The notes below the pieces were generated by a model. That model had not been told where the DNA came from, searched no databases, and saw only the letters and a program-made list of their open reading frames with translations. The translations under genes and the position numbers were made by a program. From Arctopsyche grandis (Eukaryota > Arthropoda > Insecta > Trichoptera > Hydropsychidae): a stretch of 64,000 bases of DNA. Shown piece after piece: positions 44,064 through 55,385 of this stretch (its first letter is position 1; each line of letters starts with the position of its first letter). Location of the stretch: NCBI RefSeq assembly GCF_051622035.1, contig NC_135358.1, forward strand, positions 19,316,501 through 19,380,500, read 5' to 3'.

Positions 44064-44230
44064 ATGAAATCAGTTATTATATTTGCTGCAGGTAAAATTA
44101 GTGCATCTGCTATCTGTAATGTATGTTTGTCCAATTTCAGTTACAAATGAGGCCTTTAGTTATGCGACTCTATTGTCAGAAATACTGTTATATGTAATTT
44201 GTTATTACATATATTTGTATATATAAAGCT
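44064..44230 (+). other. Candidate signal-peptide mini-exon
   Basis: ATGAAATCAGTTATTATATT opens nine codons (MKSVIIFAA) and ends at GCAG|GTAAAA. A TTTCAG acceptor at 44136-44141 would continue the frame for a further 28 or so residues to a stop. A tiny first exon with a hydrophobic start is typical of insect cuticle or other small secreted proteins. No known domain follows, so this could be a relic or chance. Not recognised as a family. Confidence 0.2.
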
Positions 44231-45569
44231 CAGCGTAATGTTATAACAAACAGAACAAGAAAAACAAATTCAATATAAAAGCGTTTATTTTTATTATAAA
44301 TTCACAAAATTACCTCAACAAATTTTAATTGTCATAATAGAAAATAAATTAACAACTTTCCCAATTTATTTTGCAAAGTAATACTGTGCTTTATTAATAT
44401 ATAAGCTTGTCAATATGTTCTCATAATATGTTGAAGTACCTCCAAAGAATGGGTAAAAACTTTTAACCAATTCAATTGTTTATCACCAGGCACTAATTTC
44501 ATTGTTTTATTGGCAATATAAAAACAAATAAAATGTTAATAATATACATTAAGATTTTTTTTTGCATTTCCATGTTTCTACAGATATTTTTAAGAATAAA
44601 TCAAAATAGTACATATTAATGACATTACCTTTTGGATTTCTAAAATAAATAATATTTTTTGGCATTTGTTTTAAGCTATTGTAACTGCTTTCATTTCGTT
44701 TACCATTTATATTTCTATGTTTATATATGTACGTATTTTGTATTTATTCAATGCAACATAAAATTTGTTTAGATATAAGTAGTAAAAAATAATAATGTAT
44801 AACTTTACATTACAAAAAAATTATGTCAAAATTTTAAACTTTTAATTCAAATTCATCCTCTTGAATATTTATTTATATTGCACAGTTTTAAATTGTAAAA
44901 TCTTATACATATAAAATCTTAAATATAATTTTAACGTATAATATATATACATACATAGCTCTTAACTATTTTTTTCAAATTGGTAACTTCAAATAATTAT
45001 GGATCTAAATAGGACAACATTTTCAAAATTTTGTTTTTTGACATATCGATAAACTAAAATGATCAATTGGTTAGAAAATATTATATTTAAAATTCAGAAG
45101 TATTTATTTATTATTTCAAAACATTCCATAATATATAATACATAAATATTAATTATTTTCATATAATTATGATCACAAAGTTTGACGAGACACTTTTTTT
45201 GTCAATGGTAAAATAACTTATACAATAAATATTATATATTCATATAACATGAATAAATAAAAAATTAAACAAATAGTTTTGATACTGTCTTAATACATAT
45301 ACATACATACATATGTAGATTGGTAATCCTTTTTTTTGTAAATCACCTGTATGTCAACACATCTGATGAACACAGTTTTCATACACAAAGGCACAACTTT
45401 AGTTAATGTCTTTGGAGTGAGAAATAAAATTAAATCTAATTTTTAAAATTACATCACACCACACACCACTAACAGCATAGTAATATAAAAGATTAAGAAG
45501 GGACTATTTAAACTTTAATTATTTTAATTTGGTAAATGTCAACACATGAGAAACCGTTCATGGTTTTTT
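44231..45569. other. Spacer 3' of AGPS
   Basis: AT-rich, without exons. It probably holds the AGPS 3' UTR near 45.5 kb. Confidence 0.45.
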
Positions 45570-47408
45570 TTATAGTTTACTTTTTGGTTTTAATTCACCT
45601 ATAAGATTTGAATTAGCAAAAACATTATTGGGATCGAGTTCAGCTTTAGTGGCAACATAGACATTGTATCCTGGTTTTGAAACTGTTTCTTTATACCACT
45701 TTCTTCTCATTTTTCCTACACCATGATGATGAGATATTGAACCTACAATAAAACAAATTTTCAGTCAATTATCAATTTTTAAATCAAAATAAACCTACCT
45801 AGAAATGTAGGTATAGTAAAAAAAAAGTAAAAATTACCTCCACACGCAATTATTTCATCTCTTGCTTTCTCTTCAATCATTGCATACATTCCAAACGGAT
45901 CGGTATGCTCCTCAAATTTGAAACCGAAGTAGAAGTATATACAACAACCAGCATCATAAGTTTGTGTGAGTCTGTACGACATCAAGTAGTGTTTAATATT
46001 ATTTTTGGAACATTCTGTAATAATACGGTGCTTCACATTGCGACAGAGTGATATCGCTCTATCCCAAGGTACCGAAGTCTCGAAGGATTCCGCTAATATA
46101 TTGTAATCGTAAGCAAGATCCTACCAACAATCAATATTACATAAAATAACATTAATAAAATTTTAAGAAAAATAAATATAAGATTTTAAAATACAAAAAA
46201 TCTAAATTCTCACCCTGATGTATCCTATAACGAATGTTAACAAATATCCTCTTTCTCCATTAGTTTTACCAGCTGCTAAACCTCCATACTGAGCAGCTAT
46301 GGAATTGATTTTTTTTTCATGAGCTATAACTTGATCTTCATCACCTTCATATAGAAGAGTAGCAACACACATAGTGTCTACATTGAATCCTTTTATTTTG
46401 AAAAGATAAGCATGTTTGAATCCGTCTAAAAATGAACTAAAATATGAAGGTCTGGGTCGAAGAGCTTGACCAAGTTGAAATTGCTCATTGTCCATAAGTC
46501 TAATACTAGATGGTTGACATCTTTGTCGTGCTATTTCTCTCAAACAATGAACTCCGCTTTCATAATTCGGAAATACTAAAGAGCCATAACGGACGCATTT
46601 AGGGACTGGTCTAATTTTGAGGATAACTTCAGTGATAACACCTAAGGAGCCTTCAGATCCTAAGATGATCTGTTCAAAATCAGGACCGCATGATAATCTG
46701 GGGACACGACAGCCTTTTTCTAAGACTCCTCTGGGTGTCACCATTTTAACGTGAACGAGCAGGTCTTCTATATTGCCGTAAGTGTTCTTCTTCATACCGC
46801 TAGCACGTGTCGCCACCCACCCACCCACGGAAGAAAATTCGTAAGAGTCTGGCTCGTGACCCACGGTGTATCCCAGCTTGCGCAACTCCCTCTCCAAATC
46901 TTGACCTATGATACCGCTCTCGCAGCACACTACCAAGTTATCCTCGTCGACCCAGAGGATTTTGTTCATTTGGGTTGTGTCCAACGATATGATAGGCCTC
47001 ATCTCACGAGCTGGGCATTCGTTAGCTCCGGACACGGAAGTGCCACCACCGAAAGGCATGATGACCATATTTCGCTTATCGGCTAATTCGACTAACTTTA
47101 CGACGCTTTCGTGAGATGTAGGCCAAACAACAACGTCGGGCACTCGTTCGAATTTGTGCCTTTTTAGCACGTCAATATCGTGCAGAGTTTGACCGTGCGA
47201 GTGAACTAAACGATCCATGAATTCCATAGACGTGGAAATGCCCAAGTCTTTGATCTCTTCAAGAAGTTCATCTGATATAAGTGATTTAGGACATAAATCG
47301 TCTCCAGGCTCTAAACTATCCCGGCTTACTGAAAAGTTAATATCGACGTCAAACTTTTTCAGTACCCATTCCACAAAGAAGGGCAATTCCAAGTCACCTA
47401 TCGCATAT
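45570..47408 (-). CDS. Agps: AGPS, alkyl-DHAP synthase (5' end absent)
   Basis: A peroxisomal flavoenzyme that swaps the acyl chain of acyl-dihydroxyacetone phosphate for a fatty alcohol, the committing step of ether-lipid synthesis. Three exons on the minus strand: 47408-46214, 46120-45838, 45742-45570; about 550 codons are open. Seen in order: FAD-binding PCMH segment (IMPFGGGTSVSG, GHEPDSYEFSSVGGWVATRA, MKKNTYGNIEDLLVHVKMVT), RPVPKCVRYGS, CLREIARQRCQPSSIRLMDN, AAGKTNGERGYLLTFVIGYI, TYDAGCCIYFYF, and the His cluster SISHHHGVGK. The first exon seen begins in mid codon after a ttttttcag acceptor, so roughly the first 80-100 residues are missing; no matching exon is visible up to 64 kb. The protein ends in Ser-Lys-Leu, a PTS1 peroxisomal signal, unlike the N-terminal PTS2 of the mammalian enzyme. 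Confidence 0.95.
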
Positions 47409-47583
47409 CTGAAAAAACAAAAAAATAAAATTTGAACCAAGCTTTGCGAAATGATTTTATTTTTTCAAAGGCGTAGTATGACGCCTGACAAATGCATATG
47501 TACATACATACATATAAGTAATTACTTTAATAGAAAAAAAAACATAAGAATCTGACTGTTCATTTGATTATTTCATATAATTT

Positions 47584-47795
47584 TATTTTAGCACATGAAA
47601 AAAATGAAAAAAATGTAAATAATGAAAAAGATGAAAAATTTGAAAAAAATGAAAAAAAAATGAAAAAAACTGAAAAAAACTGAAAAAACTGAAAATAATG
47701 AAAAATATGAAAAAAATGAAAAAAAATTTTCGATTGTCGATTCTCGACGAAAGCCGAAGATACGCGAATGATTGGTTCCCCATACTTGTAAAGGG
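47584..47795 (-). repeat. Helitron-associated pyrimidine tract, inverted
   Basis: GAAAAAAATGAAAAAACTGA units read on the minus strand as the TTTTCAT/TTTTCAG tract of 27368-27678. GGTTCCCCATAC on the far side mirrors GTATGGGGAAC there. It is a related element copy without the GC minisatellite. Confidence 0.6.
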
Positions 47796-47839
47796 TAATC
47801 GAATATTATGTACGTAATTTAGAGCATTTTTTCTATCGA

Positions 47840-48240
47840 GACCGTTTTCTAATGGTTAGCGTGAATGTTCTGAACCCAAGGACCCCAGCTCGACCCCGCG
47901 ATCTAGAATTAATTTTATTTTTGAATATCGCTAAAATATAAATTAATTTCAAATTTCAATTAAAAATATATATTTAATTGTTTTATATGAAAAGAAAAAA
48001 AATGGTTCAAAACCTCGCTAAATAAAATAATTATAATTACGTATTTTTATATGGCGAGAAGGAATATTTCAATTAATGTTTAAAAAAAAAAGGCGAAATG
48101 AAGAATTGGATTTGGCGTGATGCACGTGACCATTAGCTCAATTTAGACCCATATTCAGGCTATTTGTGGTGATCGGTTCGAGTCGCGACAAAGTCGTCTC
48201 GTCGAAAAATTAATTTATCGATTTTTATCGATTCATTCAT
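47840..48240 (+). repeat. tRNA-like (SINE-type) repeat units
   Basis: Two stretches carry weak Pol III A/B-box spacing: TGGTTAGCGTGA at 47853 with AGCTCGACCCC at 47887, and an A-box-like region near 48130 with GGTTCGAGTC at 48175. Neither folds into a plausible functional tRNA by eye, so they are taken as SINE remnants. Confidence 0.35.
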
Positions 48241-48258
48241 TATGTTCGGCGAGAGTTA

Positions 48259-48260
<2 letters not shown>

Positions 48261-48311
<51 letters not shown>
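48261..48311. repeat. (AC)n microsatellite
   Basis: About 25 uninterrupted AC units. Confidence 0.97.
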
Positions 48312-48313
<2 letters not shown>

Positions 48314-48664
48314 TTACCGTCTTTATATATATGATGTAATATACTAGAAAGGCCTAACAGGTAAAACCAATTGCGCCTTCTTGGCCAATTACAAACAATG
48401 CAGTATTTTTATTACATAAGTCGCTGAATTACGAGACACTGCAAACTCGAAATTAACAAGACATCTATTAATTTTAATTTGTAAGTAAACTTTATTATAG
48501 ATTAATCATACTCAAATAGTGGTGACATAGTATGTAGGTAGGAAGGTTTTTGACCAATTTAATTCAGGAACCGTTTCAACAATGAAATCAGAAAAATTGG
48601 CGAACTCTTATAGGAAACGATCAACCTGGAGTCACAAATATCTAAGTCTAACCAGCAGCATTCT

Positions 48665-48790
48665 AGATATACTCAGAATCAATTCTTTTCAATCGAGGTC
48701 AACTCACGGGATCGAACCTGGCGCCTCTCGGCGCTCGGAAAAAGCCCAACAACCGAGCCTTGCTGCTAGCCAATTGGCTGGATGTTAAGA
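48665..48790 (-). mobile_element. tRNA-derived SINE fragment
   Basis: On the minus strand: TTGGCTAGCAGCAAGG (A-box region) and, about 45 bases on, GGTTCGATCCC (B box, complement of 48708-48718). The intervening stretch does not form a clean anticodon arm. It is best read as a tRNA-derived SINE head rather than a tRNA gene. Confidence 0.5.
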
Positions 48791-49017
48791 GGGTCGCAAT
48801 TTGAGACAATACTTGCGTTGTACCCGGCATGCGTTGCAATACCACAATAACACATGCAATTTACGTTCCCGTTCCCGTTTTTGCGCGATTTTTTTTACAG
48901 AAACCATCGTGGGCATACACACAATAATTCATGTAAGTTTCATCGTAATCGGTTGAATGGCATATGAACTCATACGTGAGACAGAGAAACATTGATTTGT
49001 ATATACATATGTATATA

Positions 49018-49253
49018 CTAGTGTTGTGCACGTGTTTTCAACGGGTGGTTTCGGAAACAAATTGATACGTGATTTAAAATAAAGTTACGTATGGTAATAA
49101 TTAATCGGAATCGGAACTAAAACAGAAATCGGGAATCGGAATTGAAACAGGGATCGGTATCCGGAACTGAAAATGGAGTCTGTATCCTAAACAAAAAATA
49201 ATCTAGAATTTGGCACCCCCCCCCCCTTCGTCCTCACATATATGTATATACCT

Positions 49254-49303
<50 letters not shown>

Positions 49304-49329
49304 ATTTTTCAGTCCGTTTTTATATATTA
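49018..49329 (-). mobile_element. Third Helitron-like copy, inverted
   Basis: Read on the minus strand it starts TATATAAAAACGGACTGAAA, passes a long TA microsatellite (about 49257-49300), and ends TTTCCGAAACCACCCGTTGAA then CAACACTAG and T, as in 26283-28161. It lacks the GC minisatellite and has a degraded 3' hairpin. The middle carries GGAATCGGAA-type short repeats (49110-49170). Confidence 0.6.
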
Positions 49330-49349
49330 TATGTATATATGTATATACC

Positions 49350-49850
49350 TGCTGTTTTTAAATCAAAAATGCCACTCTGTCTGAAGAAAAGGATCTTTGA
49401 TCAATGCGTTTTGCCAGTGATGACGTATGGATGTGAAACTTGGACACTGAACGCCAAGATGCTAAATAAAATCCAATGCACTCAAAGAAGTATGGAACGC
49501 TGTATGCTTGGCATAACGAGGAAAGACAGAAAGCGGAACACGTGGGTGAGAAATATGACAAGGGTAGTGGACATAGTGGATAGAGTGAAGAGATTGAAAT
49601 GGCAATGGGCGGGTCACGTAGCTAGGAGGATGGACGAAAGGTGGACAAAAGAAGTGCTTGAATGGTACCCGAGAGAAGGCAAAAGAGTAAAAGGAAGACC
49701 GCAAGGAAGATGGGTGAACGAAATTAGGAAAATGTGCGGAATGAGATGGATGAGTGTTGCGCAAAACAGAGACGAGTGGAAGCGTGTTGGAGAGGCCTTC
49801 ATCCAGCAGTGGATGGCGAATGGCTGTAAATGATGATGATGATGATGTAT
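49350..49850 (+). mobile_element. RTE-clade LINE, 3' end with open frame
   Basis: The 3' end of a non-LTR retrotransposon polyprotein. The frame stays open from about 49345 to 49833 (VLPVMTYGCETWTLN; RSMERCMLGITRKDR; RLKWQWAGHVARRMDERW; EAFIQQWMANGCK). It finishes with a (GATGAT)n tail at 49830-49848, typical of RTE elements. It is strongly 5'-truncated. The same 3' end occurs at 13162-13245 and 57618-58100. Confidence 0.85.
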
Positions 49851-52800
49851 ATACCTAGATAGCAAGTAAGCATAGGAGGCTGTTTCATGCAACATTTGGC
49901 AAAAGAAGCAAAAGTAAACAATGATCGCTGCTTTGGAAGGTCAGAAATGATCGCAATGTTTTCCGTCATTATTCATCTTTATCACTAAAGAGCGGACCCA
50001 GAGCGCGCCGTTCATTGTTCAATTTTTGTAAATGCATTACTAAAGGTTCGATTCCTGGACTCCGGAGCCCCGATTCCTGGAAAAAGCACGGTCTCTATCC
50101 GCGCTCTATTTATCACATCACGTACCCCTAAAAATCATCTCATGTACATCAAGAAATATTTTATAGATTTACTAATTGAGTGGCTTACCACAGAATAATG
50201 CAAAAAATATATACACCAATGTGTTTATATGGATACATATTTTGAACTATGTACATACATATGTGTATGATTTCGACGCAAGCTCAACATTACTAACCAT
50301 AAGGATTTGCACACGTAAAATTGGACACTTTGCATATATCGAAGTTTCAATTGCACGACAAATAATCGTTGCGCTTCGTGACCTTTTAAAATATGTTTTA
50401 TCGTGTGATTTTGGGTAAATATTGAATATTTAGAGACATAAAACACGTATGTCGACATTTAAGAATGGCCTGGGCAAATAGTTAAATGAAAAAATTGTTT
50501 TGAGCAAAGTGGGCGTTCGAGAAGACTAGACGCGTGTCAACGCGAAATTAAGTAGCGAAAACGTCATGATATTCGAGAAGAAGTGTTGATACTTTAAATT
50601 TAAATAAATATTTTAATAGATCAAAACTTGTCCATAGTGATTCGTCTACCTTCGAAGAACTTTCGACATACATACATATCTCCATTCAATGGATTCCACT
50701 GTATTGCGTATATGAAAAAACACACCTACCTTACACATACAAATATTGTGCAATATTATAATATTTACTCGCTCTTTCAAGGTAATTTCGTAAATGCATC
50801 AATGTCAACTCTATCTATCCAATACAGGCGTGTAAAAAACATACAATATAAACCAAAGCGTTTCACTAAAATGGATCACGTTCAATGGAAAATATGTACA
50901 TACATACATATTCAAATACACAAATAATGAATTAAGTACATATGACGTATTATACTTACAAACGTGCTGCATAACACATTTTGGATATGGAATCAAATAT
51001 TGTGCAATGAAAAGGTGAAACGAACTTTGGAAGTTATGTCAGAATTGAGACTCGTGCACGGTCAAAAAGACCGTAGTTAGTGTAAAATAATATTTATTTG
51101 TATGTTTTAGAAATAAAAAACCATCAATTATATAATTTTCTTAGATATAGTCCTAAAACGGTTATTTATGTAGAATATTGTTAGAATGTGATGTAAAAAA
51201 AACAGGCCATTAATAATTTTGGCAAATGTATCCATAATAATTTGACAATCGAACATTTTAAAAAATATACCTACAAAGTTTTTTTTGCCAATGTTTACAA
51301 ATGGGATACATTTTGAAAAAGAAAAACGTTCCAAGAAATGTACACACGTCGGCGACCGGTTAAAAGTCGTGTTTGAATAGTGAGTTTACGCGTTAATACG
51401 AAATAGAAGTAAAAAATGTGGAAAACTGGTGTTTTCTATCTAAAAGCACGTGAACAGAAAAAAGCGTGAATAACGTTTAAATTTTTGAACAAATAACGTT
51501 AAAAAATACATAAAATTTACCAGTACAAAGTCGGTATTTTTTGATTGTTTACTCAGCGGTAGTTTAGGTAGTACATAATATTACAACAGAGGAAGTTATT
51601 GAAGAATTCGTACTTAATTCTCAAATGGGCTCAATTTTTACGGTATAATCTAAAATATGAAAGAAAACTTGAAACGATTTAAATACAACTCGGAGAAAAA
51701 ACACTGAAATAAAATAAATTAAGGTGAGATCGACACCAAAACATTAATAAATGAATGAGGAAAATAAACCTACACGATTATATGTACATATACAATACCT
51801 GTTCAAAAAAGTGGCCCACGCATATTAGTAATGTATCTATGTATGTATAATATACATATCTGTGAGTAATTAAAATTTCTAAACACTTAACTAATCTATG
51901 TATAATAGGTATATTTTCGTGTAAGTTTTTTGTGAACTTCTTTTGACATCAGTACGAACGTCCGGATCTTGTCGTCAAAGTACATATTCATCAGTAAACA
52001 TAGCGGGTGTCGCAGTAGTACGCTAATCATAATAAATATTAAAAATACGTATAATTCATACATGTTAAATGTTGCTATATGTGTATTGTATTACAGATTA
52101 TACGTATAAAAACAAAAATCAATTCGATACAAAAATTTATATATGGCTAAATTCCACTTGAATTCATTCCCAAATTAATCATTGCAGAATTTAATGTTAA
52201 AAAAATGCTGTAAATGAGATAAACATATATGTACGTAATAGATAATATAGTATTCTTAGAACAAATTCAAATTTTCTTTAAATTTTTAACAAAATTTATG
52301 TCAAATAAATTATTACATGTATATTTGTCGACGACTTATATTTCGTAACAAATTCTACATCACTTCATTATGCTTAAAAAGAGCATTGCCATGAATGTAT
52401 TTTGGTTACAAACCACAAAAACTACAAAATAGATATCGTCCTTATAAGGAATAAGTTTTCATTATAAAATCAAACTAATTTCATAGTTTAAAATTCCAAT
52501 GAAGGACAATGTTTGTTCATTGAAAAGTTTGTTTCTCAATAGAAACACAAATATGTAGTGAGAAAATGGCCAACCAAAGAAACGAATGAATGATGGTGAA
52601 GTTTTGACCTATTTGGGATCTATTGAAGATCCTAACGCTTTTTGATGTTGAAAAGAAACTGCCTTCAGAAGAAAAACATAATAATATCACTATAAAGCGG
52701 TTCGTTTTTGCCCTTGTCTTCATGTCCTCGTCAAAAGAAAAGTAGTCGTGAAAAATTAATGAAGGCAAAAAATACCTGTATACATGACACACGTTCAACT

Positions 52801-52960
52801 TGTGAACTTGTCAAATAAAAGAATTTGGATGTGACCAACCCATGACTTTATCTATGTATTTGAGGAATATAAGAAGGTCACAAAACAAAATTTGATATTA
52901 AACCGTATATACAAATTCACATATATGTACAGGCAGCATTAAGAAATACTTATAGCTATG
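49851..52960. other. Gene-free stretch
   Basis: About 3.1 kb of AT-rich DNA. Open frames here (for example minus 52517-52798) have no recognisable domain and no convincing splice context. A tRNA-like GGTTCGATTCC at 50045 lacks a partner A box. Confidence 0.45.
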
Positions 52961-52969
52961 ACAGCATTT

Positions 52970-53870
52970 TCGATACAAATTGAGCGCAAATGTATGGAAA
53001 CTTGCACAAGACAAAAGTTCTACTTCCGGTTGTTGGAATTTCTTCAAATTTTTTTTGTTAATTAAATTATTATATACAGTACATATCAAGAAAATAAAAA
53101 TAATTTAAAAGGTCAAAATAAAATAATGAAATATTGTTTTAAAAAAAAATACTACTTCTGGTTTTCGAATTCCGACCAGAACCTTATCAGCTAAGGGTGT
53201 GGACAGAATAGTGGCCACAACATTTTTGATCTTTCTAAGAGGAAAAAATTCCACTTCCGGTTTATTAAATTTAGTGATTTTTTTTTATTTACATCACATT
53301 GATACAATAATTTTACTTGTTTTTTTTTTCGTGAAGATCACACATGTTTAAGGGTTTGAAAAAATAGTGGAAGACAAATCGAACAAGAGTAAATTGCCAC
53401 TTCCGGTTGACGGATGCTTATCAAATTTTATAAATAACTTAGTATTAAGCTTAAACTTTTAGATATGAATTTTCAGTTCAATAAACCAGAAGGTTTCTGA
53501 GAAAAACATAAAAAACCACGATTCTCTAATGTGAAAATACTACTTCCATTTCAGGTAAAAATATTCAAAAAATATTTTGTTATAAAGATTATAATTTATA
53601 TTAAATGCAAAAAAAAAGCAGTCCGATTCAGTTAGCGGTTTGAGAGATAATTGAGTTCAAAAACTTAAAAAAAGAGGACACCTATAAGGGGAGGTACCAT
53701 TTCCGGCCAACTTAAAAATTTGAAAAAAATTCACATCGTGTCGATAAGAATTTCAGTAACCAATACTAAGTTTCAGTTCGATAGAACTAACGGTGTTCAA
53801 AAAATCTTAAAAATACACAGCACACACACAAACATTTTTTCTAGATCATGAAAACGTTCTATTGTTATTG
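52970..53870 (+). repeat. Array of spaced CACTTCCGGTT motifs
   Basis: TACTTCCGG/CACTTCCGG-type motifs occur near 53024, 53152, 53251, 53397, 53545 and 53698, about 100-155 bp apart, each in a similar AT-rich context. The stretch ends with ACACACACAAACATTTTTTC, then TAGATCATGAAAACG, which recurs inverted at about 21718-21755. It is probably the 3' part of a decayed transposon with internal diverged tandem repeats. Confidence 0.55.
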
Positions 53871-53892
53871 CGTACATAGGTAAAGTATAAAA

Positions 53893-53970
53893 CAGGGCCG
53901 TGGAGTCGGAGTTGGATTCGTGGAGTCGTAGCTTTTTGACCGGAGTCGGAGTCGTGATTCACCAATCAAC
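53893..53970. repeat. GTGGAGTCGGAGT short-repeat patch
   Basis: GGGCCGTGGAGTCGGAGTTG and later GGAGTCGGAGTCGTGATTC: a hexamer-based low-complexity patch marking a transposon remnant. Confidence 0.6.
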
Positions 53971-55204
53971 AATGTTGGCAGATCTGTGATGTGGTGTTTC
54001 TATCTCTTTTTTATTGACATTATACATATAAAGAAGACACTAACAAATGTTAAGTAACCATTAGTTGGTGAAATTTCAAACTCATTGTTTGCTAAAATTA
54101 CGACTATATTTTTGTACCTGGAAAAATTCAATTACTTTTTTAAAATCAAAGTCGAAGTCAGATTTTGAAAAATATGTCCGAGTCAGAATCGCCTTTTTTA
54201 ATGACTTAACAACCCCGTAAAAAACAGAACATTTTCGTGCACGCCATAATTTTACTATGTATTTATATAATTTATTTTCAACTGAATAGAAAAAAAAGAA
54301 CAAAGTCCACCGGAAAAGTCTTGGAAAAATCCACTTAAAAAATAATATAAGCGCCATCCATAGTTAGCACCGTGAACATGAGCAATCACGCGGAACAATT
54401 CAAAGTCCTATACTTTTAATGATATGTCGCACCCTTGACGACAATTTTCAGATAACAATAGTGCTCGAGCATAGCAAATAGTCGGACATTGCAAAAAATA
54501 ATGATCGACGAAAGCAAAAAAAAATTGTCAACCGAAGTTGATGGTCAACTCATTGTAAAAATGAATATTACACATTGCTGCTCGGGTCTGTTAAGTGTTG
54601 ACCATTGCGACAGCATTTATCACAGACTCGCTGGCAAAATCAACAGCTCCTTCTATGCAAACATTAGTACTTGCTTCTGATGACGTGAAAATCCTCGGAA
54701 ATCTCTCTTTCGTGATATTTTTTTATATTTTCCTTAAGGTCGAAAAACAAAAGCGACAATAGAATTGATTACGTCGCAAATTGACCTATCGATGCTTTAT
54801 TGATTGTATTGTGTACATGTATATTTATGCACATACATATGTATATAAAATTAGTTATGGATTTTCGTGAACGTGTTATTGTTCATATTCACTAATTAAC
54901 CACAGTAGACATCGAAAACTTCAATATATGTATGTAGGTACAACCTCGAATAAGTAAAAATAGTGTCAAGAATAACAATCGATACACAGTGAATGAAACT
55001 TGATATGGATTTAAAAGCGCCATTGTACATACATTAATATGTACATATCAACTAGAAAGTACATATACATAGCTACATATCTTATAACAAAAAATACGCA
55101 TTATAAATATGTATGTAGGTTGTGAAATATTTATATTGTAATGCTGTTTATATTGGAATATTAACCTGACTTTTCTTAAATAGAAATGTAAAACATTATT
55201 AAAA
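53971..55204. other. Gene-free stretch
   Basis: AT-rich. Two short open frames (minus 54082-54357, plus 54489-54680) are unrecognised and lack splice or promoter support. Confidence 0.45.
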
Positions 55205-55385
55205 TCTAATATATAATTTCGAAAGAGAATTGGTATATATGTTTGGTTCGTAGAGTCCGCGCGTTCAATTTAATAAAAAAACAAATGGATATTCAAATAA
55301 ATTTAATAAAAAGTTCACTATTAGATTGGCCATGTTAAAGCGGTTTATGTTACAAATGCCGAGCGAAGACGGGTAAAAACACTGG
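55205..55385 (+). mobile_element. Short non-autonomous Helitron-like element
   Basis: Starts TCTAATATATAATTTCGAAA after an A and ends GAGCGAAGACGGGTAAAAAC, ACTGG before a T. It is the 181-bp relative of 2310-2530; both show Helitron-type TC...CTRG ends and an A/T target. Confidence 0.7.

Larger units (their letters stand above)
47409..48660. other. AGPS 5' intron, repeat-rich
   Basis: Presumed first-intron sequence of AGPS. It contains the inverted pyrimidine tract (about 47584-47740), two tRNA-like repeat units and an (AC)n tract. No exon is found. Confidence 0.45.

Noticed and set aside
4473..47408. A biosynthetic gene cluster joining P450s, pyd3 and AGPS
   Set aside because: The three functions (detoxification-type oxidation, pyrimidine breakdown, ether-lipid synthesis) share no pathway; neighbourhood alone does not support a joint role.
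48665..48790. tRNA gene
   Set aside because: A- and B-box-like motifs are present but no clean cloverleaf; more consistent with a tRNA-derived SINE.
52517..52798. 93-codon minus-strand open frame
   Set aside because: No domain, no coding composition and no neighbouring exon; likely chance.
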